Below are positions 48,925 through 57,072 of a stretch of DNA of 64,000 nucleotides, piece by piece. Under the pieces are notes generated by a model, which saw only the letters and a list, made by a program, of their open reading frames with translations, was not told the origin of the DNA and made no database searches. This DNA is from Rubrivivax sp. (GTDB lineage Bacteria; Pseudomonadota; Gammaproteobacteria; Burkholderiales; Burkholderiaceae_C). Numbering within the stretch: the first letter of the stretch is position 1; each line of letters opens with the position of its first letter. Where the stretch lies: assembly GCA_027484825.1 (NCBI GenBank), contig JAIXSE010000021.1, positions 310,001-374,000 of the forward strand. The letters are read 5' to 3'. Both the position numbers and the translations under genes were made by a program.

Positions 48925-48952
48925 AAGAGAAGCAGAGCGCTGACGCAAAGCC

Positions 48953-50152
48953 TCAGAGCGCCGCGACCAGCTCGCGATACCGGCTGAAGAGCCGCACCCG
49001 ACGCTCGGGCCCGTGCAGCGGACCGTCCTCCATCAACGCGCCCCGGTACCGCGCCAGCTCGCGCGAGACCCCGGCCACCGCATCCTGCCCGCGGACATGC
49101 TGTGCCGCGATCAGCCAATGCGTCAGCCAGCCGGTCAACACCGGGCGTGGCAGGCTGGCCAGCACCTGGGCCAAGTCCTTGGACAGCGCCACTTCCCGTG
49201 GTGCATGCAGGGCCTGCAGGCGCAGCAGGCGGGCCACCAGGGCCGGGTCGGTGTCCGCCACCATCGACAGCGCTTCCGGTCCGGCGCCCTCCGCCAGCAT
49301 CTGATGCAGCAGCCCCAGCACGCGGGAACGGCAGCCAGGCAGGGCCGGCACTTGTTTGACGATCGGGCGTTGAATGCCGTAGCCCTGGAACAGCTGGGCG
49401 CCCATCGCGGCCAATTCAGCGATCTGCTCCTGCGTCTCGACCTTCTCGGCCACCACGGTCAGCCCTGCCGCGCGAGCCAGCGCGATGATGGGGCGGATCT
49501 GGTCGGGGGCGGTGGCGCGGACATCGATCTTGATGCTCTCCACATATTCGGCCAGCACCCAGCGCGGGTCGTCAGTTGATTCCACATCGTCCAGCGAGAA
49601 GCGATAGCCGCGTTGATGCAGGGCTTGCACCCGTCGTTGCACGGCCGCCGTCGGCGTGATGGTTTCGAGCAGTTCGATGACGCCCAGATCGGGTGTGATC
49701 ACCTCCACCATCGGGCTCAGCAGACTCCGCTCGTCCATGTTGACGTAGAGCGTGCCGACCGGCTGGGCCTGCGGGTCTTGCGTCAGCAGTTGGCCGTCGA
49801 TCAGGGCATGGCTGAGGGCGGAGGCGGTGGCGTATGCGCCCAAGGTCGGGTGGACCGGTGCCTCTGCACTGTTCCAGCGGAACAGCAGTTCATGGCCGAG
49901 CACCCGCCCATTGGCCGCCACGAGAGGTTGCACGGCGAAGCGGAGGTGGGGGGTGGCGTGCTCGAGGTCCGCCGCCGGGACTTGCGCGACAGGCGCAGGA
50001 GGGCGCTGGACCTTTGGCGGCACCGGGGCGGTGGGGACCGCGGGACTGGCCGCGCGCTCGCATGTCCAGCCCTGCAGGCTGGAAGGGGGTGTGCTCGTCC
50101 AGAGAGAGGCCGAAGTCGGCGGATTGCGTCGAGAGAAATCGTCCGTCCACAT
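48953..50152 (-). CDS. EAL-HDOD (YuxH-like) domain protein, EAL hallmarks largely retained
   Basis: GHELLFRW, VNMDE, IELLET, FSLDDVES, IKIDV, VVAEKVET, FQGYGI; HDOD-like C-terminal half. Confidence 0.82.
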   Translation of the reverse strand: MWTDDFSRRNPPTSASLWTSTPPSSLQGWTCERAASPAVPTAPVPPKVQRPPAPVAQVPAADLEHATPHLRFAVQPLVAANGRVLGHELLFRWNSAEAPVHPTLGAYATASALSHALIDGQLLTQDPQAQPVGTLYVNMDERSLLSPMVEVITPDLGVIELLETITPTAAVQRRVQALHQRGYRFSLDDVESTDDPRWVLAEYVESIKIDVRATAPDQIRPIIALARAAGLTVVAEKVETQEQIAELAAMGAQLFQGYGIQRPIVKQVPALPGCRSRVLGLLHQMLAEGAGPEALSMVADTDPALVARLLRLQALHAPREVALSKDLAQVLASLPRPVLTGWLTHWLIAAQHVRGQDAVAGVSRELARYRGALMEDGPLHGPERRVRLFSRYRELVAAL

Positions 50153-50295
50153 GATGCTGCCCTGCTAGGTTTCATTGAGCCTCATGCTAGGGATTGGGCC
50201 TCTCGAGGCGAATAACCCAAGGAGGTCGGTCACTTCGCTCGACTAGCAAATGTTTGCAGTCGGGCCGCCATTCGAGGGCGCGTGTGTCGAGCCTC

Positions 50296-50332
50296 AAAAA
50301 AACAAGCCCCGACCTGTTGCGCAGATCGGGGC
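50296..50332 (-). terminator. intrinsic terminator downstream of the LuxR-type regulator/T1SS gene set
   Basis: Minus strand GCCCCGATCTGCGCAACAGGTCGGGGCTTGTTTTTTT. Confidence 0.88.
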
Positions 50333-50351
50333 CGATGGGGGCTGGTGGAGG

Positions 50352-51020
50352 TCAGTCGTCCACCAGACCATGCATGCGGGCCACGCTGGTGGCCATTGCC
50401 CGGGAATTGACATTCAGCTTCCGATAGATGGACCGCAGATGCTGATTGACGGTGAAGCGCGAGATGGACAGGCGGTTGCCGATGTCGACAATGGGCAGGC
50501 CCTCGATCAACAGGTTCAGCACGCTCCATTCCCGCTGACCCAGCCCCAGTTCCTTGAGCTTCTGGCTGCGGTCGACCTTGGGTTTCACACCGGTCTCCAG
50601 GCTCTCCAGCTTCTCCAGCACCAGGCGGGACACCGCCGGGCTCAAGGGCGCATGGCCGTTGTGGGTGGCGATGATCTTCTCGATCAACGACGGCTGGATC
50701 TCCTCCTTGAGCAGGTAGCCGGTCGCCCCTGCCCGCAGGCTGCGCATGACATGTTTGGAGTCACCGAAGGTGCTCACCACAATGCTGTGGGCATCGGGAC
50801 ACTTCTCCTTGATCAGCTTGATCAGGTCAATGCCATCGACATCGGGCAGGCCGAGATCCACCAGATAGATGTCGGCCCGGTTGGCGAGGATGGCGGACAC
50901 CGCCTCGCCGCGGTTGCGGCCGATGCCGACGATCTGGCAGGCGCTGCTGGCCGACACGACGTCGATCAGGCGCTGCAGCACGTTGGCGTCGTCTTCAATG
51001 ATGGTGACGGAAATGGTCAT
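50352..51020 (-). CDS. NarL/FixJ (LuxR-type) response regulator
   Basis: VTIIEDDANVLQRLID, DIYLVDLGLPDVDGIDLI, HTH GQREWSVLNLLIEGLPIVDIGNRLSISRFTVNQHLRSIYRKLNVNSR. Confidence 0.92.
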   Translation of the reverse strand: MTISVTIIEDDANVLQRLIDVVSASSACQIVGIGRNRGEAVSAILANRADIYLVDLGLPDVDGIDLIKLIKEKCPDAHSIVVSTFGDSKHVMRSLRAGATGYLLKEEIQPSLIEKIIATHNGHAPLSPAVSRLVLEKLESLETGVKPKVDRSQKLKELGLGQREWSVLNLLIEGLPIVDIGNRLSISRFTVNQHLRSIYRKLNVNSRAMATSVARMHGLVDD

Positions 51021-51134
51021 GAGAGTCCCTCTTGTAGGGTCGGGGTTGTGGCAGTCAGGACTGGGGCGCGGGCACCGGGCCTGCACGGATCAGGTGGGTG
51101 TCAGTGGGACGAACCACCTTCATGAGCATGAGCA

Positions 51135-52292
51135 TCAGCGCTCCCCCATCGACTCCGACAGTGTTTTCTTGACCGGTTTGAGCAAGTAGTCCAAAACGGT
51201 GTGCTTGCCTGTGATGATTTCGGCAGTGGCCGTCATGCCGGGTTGGACCTTGATCGTGTCGGCCAACGCTCCCTTGAACCGGTGGCCGGTGATGCGGATG
51301 TGAGTGCGGTAGTAGGGGACTTCCACTCCTTGCGGGGTGCGTTCGGTCAAGGCATCAGGACTGATATAGGTCACTTCGCCCTGCAAACTGCCATAGATGC
51401 TGTAGTCAAAAGCATCCAGCTTGACCGTGGCGTGCATGCCGGGGCGTACAAAACCGATGTCCGCAGCCTTGAGCCGGCTCTCAATGATCAGGTCGTCCCC
51501 GGTGGGCAGGAGCTGCATGATCTCGTCCCCGGGGCGCAGCACCGCGCCCAGCGTGGTCTGGGTGATCAGGTTGACGATGCCGTCCTGCGGCGCACGCAAT
51601 TGGGTGTGTTCCACCATGCCCCGACGGTCATTCAGTTGCTGGTGGACAGACGCCAGGTCTTCTTCCGTCTTGGCCAGCTCGGCTTGGGCGTCCTGTAGGA
51701 ACTTGTTGCGGCGGGTGGTTACCTGGCCGGCAGCCTCGTTGGCGGTACGCTGCAGGCGCAGGAATTCGGCAGCGCTGATGTCGCCGGCCTTGAAGAGGGG
51801 TTCGTTCAGGCGGACTTCCTCGGCGGCGAGACGGGTGGACTTTTCCAGCACGGCCAGGTCTTCCTGCAGCGCCGTCTGGCGGCGTTCGTACAGGCGACCC
51901 TGCATGGTGTCGAAACTGGTCTGGGCCCGCGGCTGGTAGGCCGTGCCCAGGGTTTCGGCGCGCAGACGGGACAGCGATGCCTGCAGCGCAGCGGATTTCT
52001 GGCTGGCCTCGGCCAGCGCGGCTTTGGACTTGGTGTCGTCCAGTTGCACCAGCAGGTCGCCCTGCTTCACCGTCTCACCTTCGCGCACAAAGATCTTCTC
52101 CACGATGCCTCCATCGGCGGCCTGGATCACCTGCGTCCGTGAGGATGCCATGACCTTGCCGGTTGTGCGAGTCACCTCATCAATGCTCGCGCGGGAGGCC
52201 CAGAAGGCGCCTGCGCCCAGGACGGTGACGACGGCGAGCATGGTGAAGCGGATGCGGTGGGCGCTGTGGCGGGTGAATGCGGAATCGTTCAT
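51135..52292 (-). CDS. T1SS membrane fusion protein (HlyD family)
   Basis: TGKVMASSRTQVIQAADGGIVEKIFVREGETVKQGDLLVQLD, YRTHIRITGHRFKG, IKVQPGMTATAEIITGKHTVLDYLLKPV. Confidence 0.93.
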   Translation of the reverse strand: MNDSAFTRHSAHRIRFTMLAVVTVLGAGAFWASRASIDEVTRTTGKVMASSRTQVIQAADGGIVEKIFVREGETVKQGDLLVQLDDTKSKAALAEASQKSAALQASLSRLRAETLGTAYQPRAQTSFDTMQGRLYERRQTALQEDLAVLEKSTRLAAEEVRLNEPLFKAGDISAAEFLRLQRTANEAAGQVTTRRNKFLQDAQAELAKTEEDLASVHQQLNDRRGMVEHTQLRAPQDGIVNLITQTTLGAVLRPGDEIMQLLPTGDDLIIESRLKAADIGFVRPGMHATVKLDAFDYSIYGSLQGEVTYISPDALTERTPQGVEVPYYRTHIRITGHRFKGALADTIKVQPGMTATAEIITGKHTVLDYLLKPVKKTLSESMGER

Positions 52293-52316
52293 GACTATTC
52301 TCCTGGGGACGTGCGG

Positions 52317-54662
52317 TCAGGCGGTGGTGGTGGCGCAGGCCTCTTGGGTGGCCGCATGGGGCGCGCCAGCCTGGATGCCGGCCGCTGGCTTGTGCCTCAC
52401 TGGGTTGAGCGTGATGGTGGCCGCAGAGGGCACGCCGGTGCCCGGGCGCACCACAGCGGGCTGTGGACGACCGCTCACCGCAGCTGCAGAAGCGGGCGCC
52501 GCATCGGGACGCTGACGCAGACGCGCCAGCACCTCGTCGCGCGGGCCGTCCATGGCGATGCCACCCGGCGTCATCACGATCACCCGATCCACCAGCGCCA
52601 GCAGCGACAGGCGATGGGTCACCAGCAGCAGCGTGGTGTCGGCCTGCAGGGCCGCTTTCAGCTGGGCGATGGTGGCCTGCTCCATGCCGTCGTCCATGCT
52701 GGCGGTGGGCTCGTCCAGCAGCCAGTGGCGTCGGCCGGCCAGCAGCAAGCGGGTCAGCATCACCTGTTGACGCTGGCCGCCCGACAGACCACGTCCTCCC
52801 TCGGTCAGCTTGCGATCCAGACCCATCGGATGCTGGGCAATGAGGCCGAGCAGGCCGGTCTTACCGGCAGCAGCCAGGATCTGTTCGTCGCTGACGTCGG
52901 TCAGGCCGAAGGCCAGGTTGTCCCGCAAGGTGCCGGCGAACAGCCAGGCTTGCTGCGGGCAGTAGGCCATGTGCGCACTGCGCCAGTCCGCATGCAGTTG
53001 CTGCTGGTCGACCCCGCCGAAATAGACGGTGCCGGCGGTGGGCTTGGTCATGCCGCAGGCCAGCGCCAGCAGGGTGGACTTGCCGGCCCCGACGGTGCCG
53101 AGAATGGCCACCTTCTCGCCGGAGCGCACCCGCAGGTTGCCCACACGGATGGCCTGCTTCTGGCCCGGATAAGCGAATTCCACGTCCTCGAAGACGAAGT
53201 CGCCGTCGGTGTGTTCCGGCACCAGGGGCCGGGCCACGTCGTGGTTATCGGTTTCCAGGCGGAAGATCGCATCCAGCGCTTTCATGGCGCTGATCGCGTT
53301 GCCCACTTGCACCAGCAGCCCGGGAATCATGGCCATCGGGGCCAGCACACGGCCGGACAGGATGGAGCAGGCCACGATCGCGCCCTGGGTGATCTGGCCG
53401 TCCACGGCCAGGACCGCGCCGATGCAGATCAGCGCGACATAACTCACCTGCTGCAGGCCGGCGGCGAGGTAACCCGCGGCATCCGTCTCATGCTTGAGCG
53501 CCAGGCTCTGCACGGCGTTGGCGTCGGACAGTCCGGCCCAGCGGGCTTCGAAGCGCCATGCGGCCCCCATGCCCTTGATGGCTTCCGCTCCTTCAATGGC
53601 CTCCACCAGCAAGCCAGTCTTGGCGTTCGCACCGGTCTGGTTGCTGGCCGTCAGGCGCGCAATGCGGCGGGCACGCAGCAAGCCGGTCAACAGCATCAGG
53701 CCGAACAGCACGACCGCCGGCAACGCCAGCAGGGGCCCGCCCACGGCGGCGATGACCAGGGCGAACAGAAGCGCCAGCGGCAGGTCGAACAGCAGGAAGA
53801 GAGTGGACGTGGACAGGATGGCGCGGATCGATTCAAAGCTCTGGATCTGCGAGGCCAGCGTGCCGATCGACCCAGGGCGCTGGTCCATGCGAACCGCATT
53901 GAGGCGGCTCATCAGGGCCTTCGAGATGCTGACGTCGAGGGACTTCAGCCGTGGTTCCAGCAGTCCCGCGCGTGCCAGCTTCAGCAGCCACTCCAGGCCG
54001 ATGGCCAGCGCCACCCCCAGCGTCAGCACCCACAGGGTCTGCAGACCCTGGTTGGGGATGACGCGGTCGTACACCTGCATGGTGTAGAAGCTCACGCCGA
54101 TGCTGACGGCCGCCAGCACCAGGGACAGGCAGGCCGATTCCAGAAACACCGGCCAGTTCCCGCGCAGTTGACTCATCATCAGGCCGCGTGCGCTGCGGAT
54201 GTCGCTGCGATCGGCGGCGTGATCTTCAATGGCGTGCAGGCAGGGGCAGGCGTTCAGGACCAGCTCATGGCGAGCGCCTTGGGCGTCGATGCAGCGCCAC
54301 AGGCCTTCCACCGTGCGGGCAGTGATCACCAGCCAGCCGTGCTCGGCATGGTGGGTGAGCAGTGGCAGGGCGGCTTGCTGGGGAGCTTTGAGCGACACGA
54401 AGCGGGTCTGCTCATCCAGCGCAACCGCCAGGCGCCGGGCCAGGGTGAGGCCCGACGCGCTGGAGGACCCAGCCTGGGACGGGGCCGTTGCTCCAGCGTT
54501 CGACGCCGTGGTTGTGAGCGTCATCAACTGCTGCCGGATGCGATCCGCCGGCAGGGCGCTGCCCTTGAGGCGCATCCAGTGCTGGAAGCAATGGGCCAGC
54601 GCAGCGTGGTCCTGCGTGACATCGGAAGCGACCGGCGGCCGCGAAGAGAAGAAGCGGAACAT
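52317..54662 (-). CDS. T1SS ABC ATPase/permease with N-terminal C39-like domain (LssB/LapB-like)
   Basis: SFYTMQVYDRVIPNQGLQTLWVLTLGV, KVAILGTVGAGKST, GLSGGQRQQVMLTRLLLAGRRHWLLDEPTASMD; start either 54662 (MFRFF) or ATGA-overlapping 54764. Confidence 0.92.
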   Translation of the reverse strand: MFRFFSSRPPVASDVTQDHAALAHCFQHWMRLKGSALPADRIRQQLMTLTTTASNAGATAPSQAGSSSASGLTLARRLAVALDEQTRFVSLKAPQQAALPLLTHHAEHGWLVITARTVEGLWRCIDAQGARHELVLNACPCLHAIEDHAADRSDIRSARGLMMSQLRGNWPVFLESACLSLVLAAVSIGVSFYTMQVYDRVIPNQGLQTLWVLTLGVALAIGLEWLLKLARAGLLEPRLKSLDVSISKALMSRLNAVRMDQRPGSIGTLASQIQSFESIRAILSTSTLFLLFDLPLALLFALVIAAVGGPLLALPAVVLFGLMLLTGLLRARRIARLTASNQTGANAKTGLLVEAIEGAEAIKGMGAAWRFEARWAGLSDANAVQSLALKHETDAAGYLAAGLQQVSYVALICIGAVLAVDGQITQGAIVACSILSGRVLAPMAMIPGLLVQVGNAISAMKALDAIFRLETDNHDVARPLVPEHTDGDFVFEDVEFAYPGQKQAIRVGNLRVRSGEKVAILGTVGAGKSTLLALACGMTKPTAGTVYFGGVDQQQLHADWRSAHMAYCPQQAWLFAGTLRDNLAFGLTDVSDEQILAAAGKTGLLGLIAQHPMGLDRKLTEGGRGLSGGQRQQVMLTRLLLAGRRHWLLDEPTASMDDGMEQATIAQLKAALQADTTLLLVTHRLSLLALVDRVIVMTPGGIAMDGPRDEVLARLRQRPDAAPASAAAVSGRPQPAVVRPGTGVPSAATITLNPVRHKPAAGIQAGAPHAATQEACATTTA

Positions 54663-54760
54663 GAGGCCAACCTTTCTGGGAACTGTGAGGAGATGGGGAG
54701 GGCTGCGGTGTCGGCCGTCGTGGGCCGTCGGCGACGCGGCGTGCGGGTGCGTGGGGCCCC

Positions 54761-56161
54761 TCATTCCGAGCGGGTGTCCATCAGGACGCGCAGCCGGTAG
54801 AGGCTGGCGCGCTCTTCCACGGCGGCTTCGTGCAGCGACTGCCGGGCGCTGTGGTTCTCTCGCACCATATTGAGCAGGTCCAGCCAGGCGCGTTTGCCGG
54901 CGGCAAATTGGCGCTGATAGGAGGCGAGCACCTGGTCGCTGCTGGCGGCCGTGTTCACCGCGCTTCGGGCGGTGGCACTGGCCGAGGCGTAGCGGGTGAA
55001 CTCCAGCTGATAGCGGCTGAAAAGGTCCTGCTCCGTCGCCGCGACGGCGGCCTGAGCGGCCAGGATGCGGCTGCGTGCGGCATTGATGCCGGCCAGCGTG
55101 CCCAGCCCGCCGGAGAGTCCGGACTGCAGCACCAGCCCGACGCGTCGGTCACTGGCCACGCCGGTCTGTTTGTCGATCCGCAGGCTCAGCGTGGGCAGCA
55201 GACTGGCTTTGGACTTCGCCAGTTCCTGATGCGCCAGATCAACGCCCGCGCGGGCGATGGCCATGTCCGGCGACAGCTGGATGCTGTCCAGCATGCCGGC
55301 CAGCGTGGGGGCAGGGGGCGCATCACCGTCCAGCGCATGCAGCAAGGACGGGGCCACCGGGCGGTGCGCCAGCCGCTGCAATTGCTGGCGCTGCATGTCC
55401 GATTCCAGGCGTGCCTGGGTCCATTCCGCCTGAACGGCGCTCAGCCGGGCCGCGGCCAGCGCTGCATCCGACTGCGTGGCCGTGCCGGCGCTGGCACGCC
55501 GCTGGATCATCGCCAGCAGATCCTGGTGCTGGCGGGTGAGCTGTTCGAGGCTGGCGGCACGCCGGCTGGACTTGACCCAGTCGGCCCAGGTGCTCACCAG
55601 GGTGATCTTGAGCTGGCGTCGGACCGCGGCCAGTTCCTGGCGGCTGCTGGTCACCGAGATCTGCGCCGCGCGCAAACCGGCCGTCAGGGCGCCACCGGTG
55701 TAGAGGGGCTGCTGGATGCGCAGCACCTGAACGTAGCCGCTGCCGCTGGGTTCCACCGTCAGACTGGGCGTGGGGCCGAACTGCCACTTGGCAGCGGTGA
55801 CACCCTGCTGCGCCGCGTCCATGTTGGCGCGGGCACGGTCCATGGAGGGATCGGCGGTGAGGGCGCTGGTGATGAAATCATCCATCGCGTGGCCCCAGGG
55901 GAGTGCTGCTGCGTCAGCGACCGGAGCCGTTGCCGTGATGGCGTCTCGCCCCACGTTGTCATCGGCAGGCTCGCGAGGGCGGTCCAGCCCGGTGGTCACG
56001 ACGTCCGTGGCGACCGCCTCGGACGGTGCGGGTTCCGCGCCCAGGGCCGGAGCCGACGCCAAAGCGCTCACGATCAAACCAATCAGCCAGTGGTTTTTTG
56101 CAGCAAATACACTGATTTGGGGGTAATGGGCAACGGATCTAATCAGGCGGCTGGTTGTCAT
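54761..56161 (-). CDS. TolC-family outer-membrane protein of T1SS
   Basis: VLRIQQPLYTGGALTAGLRAAQISVTSSRQEL, RRASAGTATQSDAALAAARLSAVQAEW. Confidence 0.9.
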   Translation of the reverse strand: MTTSRLIRSVAHYPQISVFAAKNHWLIGLIVSALASAPALGAEPAPSEAVATDVVTTGLDRPREPADDNVGRDAITATAPVADAAALPWGHAMDDFITSALTADPSMDRARANMDAAQQGVTAAKWQFGPTPSLTVEPSGSGYVQVLRIQQPLYTGGALTAGLRAAQISVTSSRQELAAVRRQLKITLVSTWADWVKSSRRAASLEQLTRQHQDLLAMIQRRASAGTATQSDAALAAARLSAVQAEWTQARLESDMQRQQLQRLAHRPVAPSLLHALDGDAPPAPTLAGMLDSIQLSPDMAIARAGVDLAHQELAKSKASLLPTLSLRIDKQTGVASDRRVGLVLQSGLSGGLGTLAGINAARSRILAAQAAVAATEQDLFSRYQLEFTRYASASATARSAVNTAASSDQVLASYQRQFAAGKRAWLDLLNMVRENHSARQSLHEAAVEERASLYRLRVLMDTRSE

Positions 56162-56383
56162 GGGAAAACTCTCCGGGCTGGGGTATGCCGAGAGTTTCGA
56201 GCGCCGCTTGTACAGCGAACAATAGCATCTATGTGCTAGTTAATCGCAAGGTGTTGGGCCTTTGTCGGGCATAGGTGGCGCAGGCTAGCAAGAATTTGTT
56301 GGTGATGCCCCCTGGAAATGGGTCCAACGGCCAATGAATCCTCAGACCATGCGGCAATACCCCGTCGCTGTCCCCAAGGAATG

Positions 56384-56421
56384 GGAGTTGCCGAAGTGGG
56401 ACATCCCACTTTGGAGTTGCC
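56384..56421 (+). promoter_or_regulatory. palindrome flanked by direct repeats at the start of the Cys-rich copper-storage-like gene
   Basis: GGAGTTGCC-G-AAGTGGGA-CA-TCCCACTT-T-GGAGTTGCC-ATG; 8-bp perfect inverted repeat, 9-bp direct repeats. Confidence 0.75.
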
Positions 56422-56793
56422 ATGAAAACCGATCCCACCACGGAAGACCTGTCCGCCTGTGTCAGCGCCTGTCTGGCCGCCCTTGAACAGACGCAAGCCT
56501 GCGCCAACGCCTGCATTCGCTCCGGCGACCGGGCCCTGGAGTCCTGTGCGCTGGCGGCGCTGGACTGTGCGGCCATCTGTCAGGCCACACTGAATGTCTT
56601 GCTGCGCCAGTCTGACCATCACGGTGATTTCTGCGCGCTGTGTCAGCACATCTGCCAGGCCTGCGCCGAGATCTGCGAACAGCATCAGCATGCCCATTGC
56701 CGCCGCTGCGCAGCAGCCTGCCGGGCTTGCGAACGTGCCTGCGCGGTGCATGCCGGTGAACGTCACGCTTTGCCAGGCGCCGAGGGGGAGTGA
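56422..56793 (+). CDS. Cys-rich four-helix-bundle copper-storage-like protein (Csp/DUF326-like)
   Basis: 17 Cys in 123 aa with CxxxC helical spacing: CVSACLA, CANACIRSG, CALAALDCAAIC, CALCQHICQACAEIC, CRRCAAACRACERAC. Confidence 0.87.
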   Translation: MKTDPTTEDLSACVSACLAALEQTQACANACIRSGDRALESCALAALDCAAICQATLNVLLRQSDHHGDFCALCQHICQACAEICEQHQHAHCRRCAAACRACERACAVHAGERHALPGAEGE

Positions 56794-56867
56794 TGGCAGC
56801 AATTTGCTATTTGAGCGCAATTCTTTGGTAATTGTGGATGGTTTGCGCGTAAGGCTTGCTATCCAAG

Positions 56868-56913
56868 TCCGCAGTCGGGTTTTATAGAATTTTCTTCGTT
56901 GCCCGACTGCGGA
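56868..56913. promoter_or_regulatory. 12-bp perfect inverted repeat with 22-nt AT-rich spacer
   Basis: TCCGCAGTCGGG (56868-56879) and CCCGACTGCGGA (56902-56913). Confidence 0.7.
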
Positions 56914-57072
56914 ATATCTTAATTTTCAGAGTTTATTAAATCCTTCTTCCAATCTCCGGTTTCAATTAAAAACTGCGGGGTTGGATACTGGATTGATCGT
57001 GGTTTTCAGCGGTTGGGTGCATCGCTGCGGCCTTATCGGGTCCGCATTTGCGCCACCCACTTTTGAAGTGCC

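Noticed and set aside
52257-54800. 847-aa plus-strand ORF opposite the T1SS ATPase
   Set aside because: Gln/Arg/His/Gly-rich shadow ORF; Walker and signature motifs lie on the minus strand.
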